64,000 bases of DNA from Anabaena sp. UHCC 0204 (GCF_009711975.1 NZ_VIKW01000003.1:234986-298985), one strand, 5' to 3'; positions 1 through 9,792 are shown, counted from the first letter of the stretch. Notes: a model not told the origin generated them from the letters alone. Numbers and translations are program-made.

Positions 1-406
<406 letters not shown>

Positions 407-495
407 ATGAATGGAATTGTAGCATTTCGGTTATATTTGGGGGGCAGGACGTTATAAATTGTGAAGATTTGGATTGTGTGGTGCTAACTAATGGC

Positions 496-600
496 GTTGC
501 TGAATTTAGATATGAACTTTAAAAATTCCATGTCTCAAACTCTTCCTCTTTGCGCCTCTGCGCCTCTGCGTGAAACAAATTCAAACTTTCATTCAGCAAC
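496..600. repeat. MITE-like element with GTTGCTGAAT terminal inverted repeats
   Basis: The left end GTTGCTGAAT (496-505) is exactly inverted at the right end ATTCAGCAAC (591-600). The interior carries a tandem CTTTGCGCCTCTGCGCCTCTG tract (about 547-570) that recurs, degenerate, near 6900, 29890, 32570 and 46140. There is no coding capacity. This is a non-autonomous repeat of the kind common between cyanobacterial genes. It lies between the thiC leader and the 3' end of the pentapeptide-repeat gene. A solo right-end-like CAGCAACGCC occurs near 5762. Confidence 0.7.
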
Positions 601-602
601 AC

Positions 603-1595
603 CTAACTAATTGTACCATCTGGCATAATCGCTTCATGCAAATTTGCGCCCATCAGATTCGTACTACTCATTTCGGCTCTCATCAAATTTGCCTTACTTA
701 AATTAGCACCAGTTAAGTCTGTTCTCGCTAGATAAGCATCTACTAAATCTGCTTCAGTTAAATTAGCCTGACGCAGGATAGCCCGACTGAAATCAACTTT
801 ACTCAACCTCGCAAAACTGAGATTTGCTAAACTCATCTTGGCTTTAGCCAGTGTAGCACCGGGCATAATTGCTCCAGATAAATTTACCCTTGTCAGTTCA
901 GCTTCACTGAGATTTGCGCGTTCTAATTTTGCATTCATGAGGTTAGCACTTTGCAAATTAGCGCCCTCCAGATTAGCGTCGGTGAGAAACGCACCTTGTA
1001 AAATCGCTGCACTCAAATCCGCACCACTCAAATCCGCACCACGTAGCATAGCCTCACTTAAATTAGCACCACTCAAATCAACCTTAGCTAAGTCTGCACC
1101 AGTTAAATTAGCGCCCCGCAAGTCAGCTTTATGCAGGTTAGCACCCCGAAGAATAGCACTACTATAAGCTCTTTTTTCTTCTCGCAAATTAGCGCCACGG
1201 AGGCAAGCACCTGTTAAATTAGCGCCACTTAAATCAGCACCACGCAAATCAGCACCCATTAAGTTAGCATCTAAAAGATCAGCTAAAGTTAAGTTAGCAT
1301 TCCGCAAATCAGCACTCTGCAAAGTTGCACCATGTAAATCAGCATCATGCAAGTTAGCACTGATTAACCGCGCTTGATTAAGATTTGCACCACTGAGATT
1401 TGTAGAAATTAGATTTGTTTGAGTGAGAATAGCCCTATTTAGATAACTAAAAATAAGAATGGCATTACTTAATTCTGCCTTATTTAAGATAATACCAATC
1501 AAATCTGCACCAAATAAATTTACTCCATTTAAATTTACTTCACTAAATTGGATTTCTCCATTTGCATATCGTTTGAGCAGATCCTTAGCATTCAT
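603..1595 (-). CDS. Large pentapeptide-repeat protein (330 aa)
   Basis: After a short N-terminal segment (MNAKDLLKRYANGEIQFSEV) almost the whole protein is A(D/N)Lxx pentapeptide repeats, about 60 in a row, predicted to form a right-handed quadrilateral beta-helix. One insert breaks the register near residues 138-148 (REEKRAYSSA). No signal peptide is visible, so a cytosolic location is likely. AAGGAGA at 1601-1607 supports the start. The N-terminal piece resembles the lead-in of many cyanobacterial pentapeptide proteins of unknown role. The gene follows the unknown 304-residue gene by 70 bp on the same strand, so they may be co-transcribed. Molecular function cannot be inferred; DNA mimicry as in Qnr/MfpA is only one possibility. 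Confidence 0.9.
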   Translation of the reverse strand: MNAKDLLKRYANGEIQFSEVNLNGVNLFGADLIGIILNKAELSNAILIFSYLNRAILTQTNLISTNLSGANLNQARLISANLHDADLHGATLQSADLRNANLTLADLLDANLMGADLRGADLSGANLTGACLRGANLREEKRAYSSAILRGANLHKADLRGANLTGADLAKVDLSGANLSEAMLRGADLSGADLSAAILQGAFLTDANLEGANLQSANLMNAKLERANLSEAELTRVNLSGAIMPGATLAKAKMSLANLSFARLSKVDFSRAILRQANLTEADLVDAYLARTDLTGANLSKANLMRAEMSSTNLMGANLHEAIMPDGTIS

Positions 1596-1665
1596 ATTTT
1601 TCTCCTTGTAAGCGCCACATTTTTTCTTGAATTTTATAAAAATTAATAATGATTAAAATTTGTTT

Positions 1666-2580
1666 TTATTGCTGGTTTTTCATATTCTCTATAGGAGGAA
1701 CTATAAATTGACAGGTACTAGCCTCGTGGTCATCATCTTCATAAATATAATCATCAACTTCAGTAAATAGTATGGGATTATTAGTATTAACTAAGGGTCT
1801 AGTTTCTGGAGATGAATTATTATTTAATAGTTGATATGGGTTGGTGCTGACTGATATCTTACTATATAAACTTCGCATACATTGAATTATCGCCCCAGCA
1901 GCTTGAATATTTTCATCTATCTTTCCTAAAGATTTAACAGCAGTATTTAGTTTAGATTCAAGTTCTGAGATAGTTGAACAAGAAACAAATAATCTTTGCA
2001 ATAAACTATCAAGTTCTTCTGTTCTTAGTTTAAACCAATCTTCCTGATTAAAAGTAAATTTATGATCAAGTGCAGAAAATATAACTATTTTAGCCCTTAA
2101 TGGATTAGTATATTTCATAAGATTTTGTCGTAAATCAAAATAATTATATTGTGACGGTTTTATATAATTTGCTGATATTTTTTCTGGTTCAGAAATGATA
2201 GATTTTTTTTGAATAGGTTGATTTAATAATAATCCCGTTGCTTCTTCTTGATCAGATGGAGATAATATTCCTGTAGCTTCTTCAGAGTTTAAATATAGTT
2301 TTTGAATTTCATTAACAATTAGATTTGCAACTAGAGCGTATTCACCTGGTTTATTAAGAGTGTTGACAACATTAGATAATGTGGAATTTAAGTTATCAAT
2401 AGTTGGATTTAAATTACATAATTCCCGAATTAATTTTGTTAATTCAAATCTATCGAGTGTATCTTGATCATTCTCCCAAATATTTTTACAAGCACAGAAT
2501 ATCAACTTTTTAATTCGTTTTGAGTTTTCATGCTCTTCTAAATAGTTTGCTACTTCATTAAGACTAGATAGAGTTATCAT
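1666..2580 (-). CDS. Unrecognised protein made of two copies of one ~90-residue helical domain
   Basis: I do not recognise this family. Residues about 8-96 and 148-240 align with each other: both halves contain a hydrophobic I(V)IF-[SC]A segment, then a L-x-x-L-hydrophobic helix, then a NL/ELxSxLxxxVxxLxK segment and finish with [IQ]xxxxxLY. The linker (97-147) and the tail (241-304) are polar, with an acidic stretch (EVDDYIYEDDDHEAS) near the C-terminus. No signal peptide or membrane segment is visible. The start at 2580 has GGAG about 8 nt upstream. The neighbour downstream on the same strand is the 330-residue pentapeptide-repeat protein. Confidence 0.75.
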   Translation of the reverse strand: MITLSSLNEVANYLEEHENSKRIKKLIFCACKNIWENDQDTLDRFELTKLIRELCNLNPTIDNLNSTLSNVVNTLNKPGEYALVANLIVNEIQKLYLNSEEATGILSPSDQEEATGLLLNQPIQKKSIISEPEKISANYIKPSQYNYFDLRQNLMKYTNPLRAKIVIFSALDHKFTFNQEDWFKLRTEELDSLLQRLFVSCSTISELESKLNTAVKSLGKIDENIQAAGAIIQCMRSLYSKISVSTNPYQLLNNNSSPETRPLVNTNNPILFTEVDDYIYEDDDHEASTCQFIVPPIENMKNQQ

Positions 2581-3128
2581 CGGTAAATCTCCAGCGCAGG
2601 TATCAGATAAAAATAGATTATAGCTGGATTTGCGCTCTAGTGAGTAGCAAAAGTTTTCGATTAGTTCAGTAAAAAGGGGAGACGATAAGTCAACTTATTT
2701 CAAAAAGCAAAAAAGAAACCCAACATTATTAACTGTAGAACATTTCGATACCCCTCAGCAGGAACTATATGATAATATTTTTCATCTGTGAGCTATTGTG
2801 TTTCCAGCATATACCAGATTTAATAAAAAATATTGTCAAGTAAATAGTAAGACTTAATTAACAGTATTTATCAATACCAAAAAATAAAAAAATCATCATG
2901 CTGTGGATTGCAGGCTCTACTACGCTCATATTTAGTGTCTAAATTCCTTGTGTTCTTGCTTGCGTAGAGGAAAGTTGATCTTGCTGACAAGATAGTTTCT
3001 TATTTAGAATGGGAAGGAAATCTAAAATTTATGAGAATACTTCTTGATTCATTGTACAGATTTATGGTATTGATTAAGACTGTGAGATTATTGCTTAAAT
3101 TTCCTGTTAAACGAATTGGAGGCTAGAA
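2581..3128. other. 548-bp intergenic region between divergent genes
   Basis: The region separates the minus-strand 304-residue gene from the plus-strand iron transporter operon and so must hold both promoters. I see no gene, tRNA or strong hairpin. AAATTTATGAGAATACTTCT at about 3025-3044 resembles the AT-rich, GAGAAT-containing Fur boxes described for Anabaena FurA, but the match is weak. GGAGG at 3118-3122 is the ribosome-binding site of the next gene. Confidence 0.5.
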
Positions 3129-4139
3129 TTGAAAAGTTCAACATTGATGAAAGCATCGGCAGCAGGTTTAGCTTTGATGGTCAGTGCGGGCATAGGATTA
3201 AGTGTAAACGCGCAAACAAAAACCATAACTATCTATTCTGGTAGAGGGGAGAAACTGATTAAGCCATTGCTGGAACAGGCAGAAAAAGATTTAAAGTTGA
3301 ATATTCAAGTGCGTTATGGTGATACAGCAGAGTTAGCGATCGCTATTCTGGAAGAAGGCAAAAATAGCCGTGCAGATATATTCTTTGCTCAAGATGCTGG
3401 TGCTTTAGGTACACTAGAAAGACAGAAGCGCACACAAACCATTCCCCCCAACTTACTAAACCAAGTAGATGCCCGTTTTCGCTCACCCAAAGGACATTGG
3501 TTAGGTATTTCTGGACGCGCCCGTGTATTTAACTACAACACCAATCTCGTCAAAAAGAACCAACTACCAAATTCTATTTGGGACTTAACCCGACCACAAT
3601 GGCGTGGTAAAGTAGCATGGGCCCCAACCAATGGCTCATTTCAATCATTTGTCACAGGTATGCGGGTACTAGAGGGAGAACCCAGAACTCTGCAATGGCT
3701 CAAAGCAATGAAAGCCAACGGAGTCAAAGATTACCGCAACAACACAGCAATTGTCGAAGCACTAGGTCGGGGAGAAGCTCACATTGGTTTGGTAAACAAC
3801 TACTACCTAGCTAACTTCAAAAAGGCTAATCCTAACGTTCCTGTAGCTGCTCACTACACCAAAAAAGATGCAGGTTCAATGATTAACATTGCCGGAGTAG
3901 CAATTTTGGACTCTAGCAAGCAAAAATCTGACGCAGCAAGATTTATCAGTTACCTACTCAAACCAAGTTCACAAACATACTTTGCCAAAGGTACTAATGA
4001 GTATCCCTTAGTTAAAGGTGTACCAGGTCCAGCCAACCAAGTACCACTGAGCCAGATTAATCGCCCAAATCTCAACCTAACGAACTTGAATGATTTGCCA
4101 GGAACATTAGAATTATTACAGGAAGCAGGAGTTTTGTAG
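3129..4139 (+). CDS. futA: Iron(III) ABC transporter substrate-binding protein (FutA/IdiA/FbpA type)
   Basis: This is a 336-residue periplasmic binding protein of the ferric-ion family. Residues 1-28 form a Sec signal peptide ending VNA|Q. The mature protein has the family's YSGRGEKLIKPLLEQ opening (36-50), an ADIFFAQDAG motif (82-91) and the tandem-tyrosine segment NNYYL (223-227), whose tyrosines coordinate iron in this family. TTG at 3129 was chosen because GGAGG lies 6 nt upstream; ATG at 3147 is an alternative but would shorten the basic n-region. It is followed 3 bp later by the permease and then the ATPase, making a complete Fe3+ uptake operon. Regulation by Fur is expected for the family but not proven here. 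Confidence 0.93.
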   Translation: MKSSTLMKASAAGLALMVSAGIGLSVNAQTKTITIYSGRGEKLIKPLLEQAEKDLKLNIQVRYGDTAELAIAILEEGKNSRADIFFAQDAGALGTLERQKRTQTIPPNLLNQVDARFRSPKGHWLGISGRARVFNYNTNLVKKNQLPNSIWDLTRPQWRGKVAWAPTNGSFQSFVTGMRVLEGEPRTLQWLKAMKANGVKDYRNNTAIVEALGRGEAHIGLVNNYYLANFKKANPNVPVAAHYTKKDAGSMINIAGVAILDSSKQKSDAARFISYLLKPSSQTYFAKGTNEYPLVKGVPGPANQVPLSQINRPNLNLTNLNDLPGTLELLQEAGVL

Positions 4140-4142
4140 AAA

Positions 4143-5759
4143 TTGAAATCGGTTCGCCCTCCATTATTTTTGACATTAGCGGCTGGAGTAGTGGCAGTAG
4201 CCATTGCTCTACCGTTAGTTTATTTAGTCATCCGTACCATAGGTATTGGTGGGGAAGAGTTATGGAAATTAATCTCTCGTCCTCGGAATATCTCAGTTTT
4301 TTGGAACAGTGCAGCAATGGCCGCAACAGTAACCGTATTTTCTGCGCTTATTGCTGTGCCATTAGCATTTTTAACTGTGCGGACAGACTTACCAGCCCGC
4401 AGATTTTGGTTAATAGTCACAACATTACCCCTAGCAGTTCCTAGCTATGTGGGTAGTTTTGCGTTAATTGCCACTTTAGCGCCCAGAGGTAGCTTTTTGC
4501 AGTTATTACTAGCACCTTTGGGGGTGGAAGAATTACCTTCCATTTATGGTTTTCCAGGTGCAGTTTTAGGTATTACTTTGTTTACCTATCCATATCTGCT
4601 ATTAAGTGTCCGTTCTGGACTGCAAGGTATTGATCCTTCCTTAGAAGAAGCTGCCCAGAGTTTGGGCTATAGCAAGCGGCAAACCTTCTTTAAAGTTGTT
4701 TTACCCCAATTGAGACCATCCCTGATTGCGGGGGGATTGTTGGTAGCCTTGTATGCCTTGCGTGACTTTGGTACACCTTCCTTGATGCGGTTTGATACCT
4801 TTACCAGGGTAATTTTTCTGCAATACAAAGCTAGTTTTAACCGAAATTCAGCGGCGGCTTTATCATTAATGTTGGTGATATTGGTGTTAGTAATTTTATG
4901 GTTAGAGTATCGAGTGCGATCGCGCGCAGCATATTATAGTCGTGGTTCAGCTTCCCTCCGTCCACCAAAAATTAGCAAATTAGGTATTTGGAAATGGCCA
5001 GCCTTTGCATTTTGTCTACTCATTACTAGTTTAGGCTTGGTGTTACCAGTGGCTATTACCTTATTTTGGTTAAGCAGGGGATTAAACACAGGCTACAACT
5101 TTCCTAACTTAATACATGCTGCCCTTAACTCAGTTTCCGCTGCTGCATTAGCGGCTTTAGCTACCATCTTCTTTGCCCTTCCCGTGGCGATTTTATCTGT
5201 CCGCTTTCCCAGTAAAATTACAGCCATGATTGAACGCTGTTCTTACTTGGGATTTGGTGTACCGGGAATCGTTGTCGCCTTATCTTTGGTATTTTTTGGG
5301 GCTAACTACGTGCCATTTTTATACCAAACTCTACCAATGCTAGTGTTTGCCTATTTGGTATTATTTTTACCACAAACAGTAGGAACAGTCCGTACATCTC
5401 TATTACAAGTAAATCCCCAACTAGAAGAATCAGCCCGAAGTTTAGGGAGAACAGCTTGGCAAAGTTTAAAAGATGTCACCCTACCTTTAGTACAACCGGG
5501 TATACTCAGTGGTGCAGTTTTGGTATTTTTGACAGCTATTAAAGAACTCCCTGCAACTATGCTATTAGCACCAATAGGTTTTAATACTTTAGCTGTGCAA
5601 ATTTGGCAAGCTACAGAGAATGTAGACTTTGCTGATGCGGCGGCTGGTTCATTAGTTATGCTATTAGTCTCTATAGGTGCAACTTTATTGGTGTTATCTC
5701 AAGAGAATATCAAAAAAGAAAAAGTCAATCCTAAACGAGAACTCCAAACCAAGTTTTAA
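4143..5759 (+). CDS. futB: Iron(III) ABC transporter permease (fused two-half type)
   Basis: This 538-residue integral membrane protein has about 12 predicted transmembrane helices arranged as two homologous halves. Each half carries the EAA loop that docks the ATPase: EEAAQSLGYSKRQTFFKVVL in the first half and EESARSLGRTAWQSLKDVTL in the second. That layout is characteristic of FbpB/FutB ferric permeases. The TTG start at 4143 lies 3 bp after the futA stop, with AGGAAGCAGGAG upstream inside futA, so translation is probably coupled. The ATPase follows after 65 bp. Substrate assignment depends on the adjacent FutA-type binding protein. Confidence 0.92.
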   Translation: MKSVRPPLFLTLAAGVVAVAIALPLVYLVIRTIGIGGEELWKLISRPRNISVFWNSAAMAATVTVFSALIAVPLAFLTVRTDLPARRFWLIVTTLPLAVPSYVGSFALIATLAPRGSFLQLLLAPLGVEELPSIYGFPGAVLGITLFTYPYLLLSVRSGLQGIDPSLEEAAQSLGYSKRQTFFKVVLPQLRPSLIAGGLLVALYALRDFGTPSLMRFDTFTRVIFLQYKASFNRNSAAALSLMLVILVLVILWLEYRVRSRAAYYSRGSASLRPPKISKLGIWKWPAFAFCLLITSLGLVLPVAITLFWLSRGLNTGYNFPNLIHAALNSVSAAALAALATIFFALPVAILSVRFPSKITAMIERCSYLGFGVPGIVVALSLVFFGANYVPFLYQTLPMLVFAYLVLFLPQTVGTVRTSLLQVNPQLEESARSLGRTAWQSLKDVTLPLVQPGILSGAVLVFLTAIKELPATMLLAPIGFNTLAVQIWQATENVDFADAAAGSLVMLLVSIGATLLVLSQENIKKEKVNPKRELQTKF

Positions 5760-5824
5760 TTTCAGCAACGCCCTATTTTGAATTGTTCCCTATTCCCTGT
5801 TTTTTGAATTGATATAATTGAGCC

Positions 5825-6865
5825 ATGCAACAACCAATCCTCCAGTTACAGAATGTCACCAAGCAATTTTCCCAAAGTGTTTCTCCAGCGGTAAATAATG
5901 TATCTTTAACATTGCCACAAGGAGATATCTTGGCATTGCTGGGTCCATCTGGTTGTGGTAAAACTACACTTTTGCGGTTAATTGCTGGTTTTGAACGTTT
6001 ACAAGCGGGAACAATCCAAATAGCCGGACAGGTAGTCAGTGATGCCTCAACTAACATACCGCCGGAACAGCGCGATATCGGCGTTGTTTTTCAAGATTAT
6101 GCCCTATTTCCCCATCTCAATGTTTCAGAAAATGTCGCTTTTGGGTTACAACAATTTGGTAAAGAACAAAAACAAAAGCGCGTAGCTGAAGTTATAGAAT
6201 TAGTCAGACTCCAAGGTTTAGAAAAACGCTACCCCTATGAACTTTCTGGGGGACAACAGCAGCGAGTCGCTTTAGCTAGGGCTTTAGCGCCTAAACCCCA
6301 GATTATGCTTTTAGATGAACCATTAAGCAATCTAGATATTCAAGTTAGATTAAGATTGCGGGAAGAAATCCGAGATATTCTCAAATTAGCAGGGACTTCA
6401 GCTATTTTTGTTACCCATGATCAAGAAGAAGCACTAGCTATATCAGATATAGTTGGAGTTATGCAGCAAGGAAATTTAGAACAATTAGGTACACCGGAAG
6501 AAATTTATACCCATCCAGCATCCCGATTTGTAGCTGAATTTGTGACTCAAGCTAACTTTCTGCCGGCTCGTCGTCAAGGTAATTTATGGGAAACTGAATT
6601 TGGTAATTTTAGCATCCCCACTGATCATAAATACGATACTGGCGAAATCATGATTCGCCAAGAAGATTTAATTTTAAACCCAGCTACAAATGCACCTGTT
6701 GTGATTAGTACCCGACGCTTTTTAGGACGTGAATATCAATACTGTTTAAAAACCCCTTCTGGAAAAGAGATTCATGCTCGCATTATGGCTAATCAAGCTT
6801 TAGCAGTAGGTACACCAGTAGAATTGTCTATAGCAGATAATAAAGTACATATTTTTCCCAATTAA
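5825..6865 (+). CDS. futC: Iron(III) ABC transporter ATP-binding protein
   Basis: This 346-residue ABC ATPase has Walker A GPSGCGKT (40-47), Q-loop VFQDYALFPHL, signature LSGGQQQR (140-147), Walker B IMLLDEP (160-166) and H-loop TH (197-198). The C-terminal third (about 245-346) is a TOBE-like regulatory domain, as in FbpC/FutC. It is the third gene of the fut operon, separated by 65 bp that include a short T-rich segment. It energises iron import through the fused permease. A sulfate or spermidine transporter is the alternative from ATPase sequence alone, but the FutA-type binding protein argues for iron. Confidence 0.92.
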   Translation: MQQPILQLQNVTKQFSQSVSPAVNNVSLTLPQGDILALLGPSGCGKTTLLRLIAGFERLQAGTIQIAGQVVSDASTNIPPEQRDIGVVFQDYALFPHLNVSENVAFGLQQFGKEQKQKRVAEVIELVRLQGLEKRYPYELSGGQQQRVALARALAPKPQIMLLDEPLSNLDIQVRLRLREEIRDILKLAGTSAIFVTHDQEEALAISDIVGVMQQGNLEQLGTPEEIYTHPASRFVAEFVTQANFLPARRQGNLWETEFGNFSIPTDHKYDTGEIMIRQEDLILNPATNAPVVISTRRFLGREYQYCLKTPSGKEIHARIMANQALAVGTPVELSIADNKVHIFPN

Positions 6866-6894
6866 CAGATTAGAAACCTCCAATTAAAAAAACA

Positions 6895-6970
6895 CTCAAA
6901 CTCTCATACCTCTGTATCCTCTGCGCCTCTGTGGTATGCGTTTCACGCACGCTACGCTAACGTTTCTTCG
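6895..6970. repeat. Dispersed intergenic repeat (CCTCTGCGCCTCTG and GCGTTTCACGCACGCTACGC)
   Basis: The segment contains CTCTGTATCCTCTGCGCCTCTG followed by GCGTTTCACGCACGCTACGC and TAACGTTTCTTCGGG. The first part is the same degenerate tract seen at 547-570 and 46140; the second resembles the GCGTAGCGTGGCGTTAGCC piece inside the 18.8-kb MITE. It is non-coding and lies between the converging futC and pyrB genes. Confidence 0.6.
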
Positions 6971-6993
6971 GGAATTTATTTTTTAGAAATCCC

Positions 6994-7989
6994 TTAAGCT
7001 TTACCGCTGCCGATAAAATACAATAACGCCATTCTGACAGCTACACCGCTAGTAACCTGCGATTGAATTAAGCTAAATTCGGGATCATCCATTAAATCAG
7101 AACTAATTTCTACACCGCGATTAACCGGTCCAGGATGTAAAACTTTGACATTAGGTTTACAGAGTTTTAATTTACTGCGAGTAATGCCAAATAGTTGATG
7201 ATATTCCCGTAAACTGGGTAATAAATGGGCTGACATTCGTTCTTTTTGTAAACGCAATGTCATCACAAAATCAGCATCTTTTAAAGCTGGTTCTAATTGC
7301 CAATGAGTAAATAATCTTTGTGAATTTTCTGTGCATCCTAAATATTCAGCAAAGAATTTAGGCAATAATGTGGGAGGTGCGGCTAGATGGACTTGGGCAC
7401 CACTAGCGGTGAGACTCCAAATATTAGAACGGGCGACGCGAGAATGTAAAATATCACCAACAATGGCAATTTTTTTACCTGCTAATAATTCTATTTTAGG
7501 TTGTGCGGGATCAATTAATGTACAAATCGTAAATAAATCAAGTAATCCTTGAGAAGGATGTTCATGTTGGCCATCACCAGCATTGAGGACACTAACTTTT
7601 ACACCTAAACGATCCATTTCGTGAGCGATCGCTTGAGGAACTCCTGCATCTTTATGGCGGATTACCATTATATCAGTTCCCATGGCTAAATAGGTTTTTG
7701 CAGTATCTAAAATTGTTTCTCCTTTTGTCATAGAAGATGTCGCTGCTGCAAAATTCAATGTATCTGCACTTAATCGTTTAGCCGCAATTTCAAAACTACT
7801 GCGGGTACGGGTAGAAGATTCAAAAAATAAATTTGCTACAACTTGTCCTTGTAATGTAGGGACTTTTTTCGTCCTGCGTGATAATACCTCTTGAAACGAA
7901 GCCGCCGTTTGTAAAACGGCGTTATATTCAGCGGTTGTGAAGTCAGCTAGAGAGAGAATGTGATGACGATTCCAGGTAGTAGTAGGCAT
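6994..7989 (-). CDS. pyrB: Aspartate carbamoyltransferase catalytic subunit
   Basis: PyrB condenses carbamoyl phosphate with aspartate in pyrimidine synthesis. The 331-residue protein shows the carbamoyl-phosphate motif STRTR (59-63) in [13 protein letters not shown], then HPSQGLLDL (144-152) and the C-terminal HPGPVNRG, all at the usual places for the catalytic chain. Length is slightly above the usual 305-315 residues, consistent with cyanobacterial PyrB. No regulatory pyrI chain is adjacent. It is followed downstream by a repeat-containing spacer and stands as a monocistronic unit between futC and mgtE. Confidence 0.97.
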   Translation of the reverse strand: MPTTTWNRHHILSLADFTTAEYNAVLQTAASFQEVLSRRTKKVPTLQGQVVANLFFESSTRTRSSFEIAAKRLSADTLNFAAATSSMTKGETILDTAKTYLAMGTDIMVIRHKDAGVPQAIAHEMDRLGVKVSVLNAGDGQHEHPSQGLLDLFTICTLIDPAQPKIELLAGKKIAIVGDILHSRVARSNIWSLTASGAQVHLAAPPTLLPKFFAEYLGCTENSQRLFTHWQLEPALKDADFVMTLRLQKERMSAHLLPSLREYHQLFGITRSKLKLCKPNVKVLHPGPVNRGVEISSDLMDDPEFSLIQSQVTSGVAVRMALLYFIGSGKA

Positions 7990-8134
7990 TAAGATTTGAG
8001 ATTTGAGATTATTGAGGTAATTGACAATTACAGCAGATTGCAGGTAAATGGGTTACAAAATTTACAACCCAAGGCATATACCAAGAGACTTTTAACCCTG
8101 TTTCCTGTTCCCTGCTGTATCAATTACCTAGCTT

Positions 8135-9484
8135 TCAAGTAGGTAAATTAAAGACTTTTAAAGCAATAGAGATCATACTCAGAAAAGTTAAAAAGCCAAT
8201 GGTATCGAGGAGAGTTGTCACTAACGGACCACTCATTAAAGCTGGATCTAGTTTGAGATGCTTTAAACCCATTGGTAACAAAGTTCCTAGTGTAACAGCC
8301 ACCATTGTATTTGTGGCCATAACCGCCCCAGCAATTAAAGCTACCCATCTTTCTTGGGGTTTAGCCCAAATCAGGGAAAGGGCAATCATCGTTATCCCTA
8401 AAGCTACAGCAGTTCCTAAACCTGCTAAAAGTTCTTTGCGGAGGATTTTTGAAGTATCTTCCGGTGTGACTTCTCCGACACCTAAGCCGCGAATGGTGAC
8501 TGTGAGGGCTTGTATACCGACAGTTCCACCTGTATTAGAAAATATCGGCATGATCACAGCCAGGACTGGTACAGCCGCAATGACTTGTTGAAAGGGAGCG
8601 ATCGCACTGGCAGCACCAATATACAATCCCATAATCCCCAATAACCAAGGCAACCGTTTCCGAATTGTGATATGTGGGGGAGATAAAGCTTCTTCGTCAC
8701 CACTTACCCCCGCCAATTTTTGGATATCTTCTGTGGCTTCTTCTTCTAAAATATCAACGACATCATCAATCGTAATAATACCGACTAATCGATCTTCCCT
8801 GTCAACTACAGGCATGGCGATTAAGTCATAACGCTGCATCACGCGGGCGACTTCTTCCTGTGAGGTTTCTGTTCTCACTTTGACAACGTGGGAACTGGCA
8901 ATATCTTCAATTAAGACATCGGGAAAGGTAAATAAAAGTTGACGCAAAGAAACAACACTCACTAAAGTCCGATTATCATCCGTGACATAAGCATAGTAAA
9001 TTGTTTCCTTATCTTCATCTTGCAAGCGGATTTTACTGAGGGCTTCACCAACAGTTAATCCTCGTCGCAAGCGGACATATTCCGTCGTCATTACCCGTCC
9101 CGCAGTCCCTTCTGGATAGCCGAGAATCGTGGAGGTAGCTTGTCTTTGTTCGGGGCTGAGTTGTTGTAATAACCGTTTGACTACTCCTGCTGGTAATTCA
9201 TCAAATAATTCTGCCCGTTCATCGGGACTCATTTCTTCAACAAGGTGGACTACTTGGGCATCATGGAGGGAATTGATTAGTTCTTCCTGTATTTCTGTGG
9301 GTAAATATTCAAAGACATCTATGGCTTGATCTTTGTTGAGTAATCGAAAAGCGATCGCTCTTTGTTTTTCAGGTAATTGGGTGACGTACTCCCCCACATC
9401 CACTGGCTGTAAACAATTTAAGTCAAATTTAAGCTGATTTAAATCAGCAATATCCAAGGAATTACGAACTTCCTGTGTAAGCAT
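8135..9484 (-). CDS. mgtE: Magnesium transporter MgtE
   Basis: This is a 449-residue homodimeric Mg2+ channel. The cytosolic N-domain (about 25-130) has the MgtE helical repeats (ELPAGVVKRLLQQLSPEQR). It is followed by MxTEYVRLRRGLTVGEAL, which opens a pair of CBS domains (about 130-255; LVGIITIDDVVDILEEEATED at the end). The C-terminal 175 residues hold five transmembrane helices. In MgtE the N and CBS domains bind Mg2+ and lock the pore when internal Mg2+ is high. Start at 9484 is backed by TAGGAG a few bases upstream. The leader has two hairpins and may add RNA-level control. Confidence 0.95.
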   Translation of the reverse strand: MLTQEVRNSLDIADLNQLKFDLNCLQPVDVGEYVTQLPEKQRAIAFRLLNKDQAIDVFEYLPTEIQEELINSLHDAQVVHLVEEMSPDERAELFDELPAGVVKRLLQQLSPEQRQATSTILGYPEGTAGRVMTTEYVRLRRGLTVGEALSKIRLQDEDKETIYYAYVTDDNRTLVSVVSLRQLLFTFPDVLIEDIASSHVVKVRTETSQEEVARVMQRYDLIAMPVVDREDRLVGIITIDDVVDILEEEATEDIQKLAGVSGDEEALSPPHITIRKRLPWLLGIMGLYIGAASAIAPFQQVIAAVPVLAVIMPIFSNTGGTVGIQALTVTIRGLGVGEVTPEDTSKILRKELLAGLGTAVALGITMIALSLIWAKPQERWVALIAGAVMATNTMVAVTLGTLLPMGLKHLKLDPALMSGPLVTTLLDTIGFLTFLSMISIALKVFNLPT

Positions 9485-9580
9485 AATTAAAATCTCCTAA
9501 AGTCTCCCCCGCGCTGGGAGACTGTCTCGCCAGCTTAGAGGAGGATACTACTGCCATCTGGTGGACTTTTGTCCATAACC
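9485..9580 (-). promoter_or_regulatory. Structured 5' leader of mgtE (two hairpins, possible SD sequestration)
   Basis: On the minus strand the 95 bases before mgtE contain GGTTATGGACAAAAGTCCACC (stem TGGAC/GTCCA) and then a perfect 8-bp stem AGTCTCCC/GGGAGACT (9501-9508 with 9516-9523). The SD TAGGAG follows the second stem immediately. CCTCCTCTAAG (9534-9544) can pair with the SD region CTTTAGGAG, offering a mutually exclusive fold. It does not match the M-box or ykkC/yybP patterns that I know. Its function is inferred only from pairing and position. Confidence 0.4.
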
Positions 9581-9792
9581 TTTTGTAAAATTGAATAGCG
9601 ATATCAAAATTTGCAAAGCACTGCTAAGTGATTAGTTTAGCCCGAAATTTACTTTTCCGATAGATGCTGTCAGGATTCCCCAAAAATAAATTACCCAATA
9701 ATTGTAAAGGGGATTAGCGATCGCATAACCCACCATTTTTAAAGATTTTATCAAGAAATAGAGATGTTCCGGTAGAAAATCTCGGCTTTAAT
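9581..9792. other. Spacer upstream of the mgtE leader
   Basis: This AT-rich spacer runs between the mgtE leader and the 3' end of murJ. It holds one HIP1-like GCGATCGCA at about 9717 and must contain the mgtE promoter. No gene or strong terminator was seen. Confidence 0.4.

Noticed and set aside
838-1167. Ala/Leu/Lys-rich plus-strand open frame
   Set aside because: It is the antisense shadow of the pentapeptide repeats, whose periodicity keeps the opposite strand open.
9485-9580. mgtE leader considered as an M-box Mg2+ riboswitch
   Set aside because: The conserved M-box core sequences are not visible; it is reported only as an unassigned structured leader.
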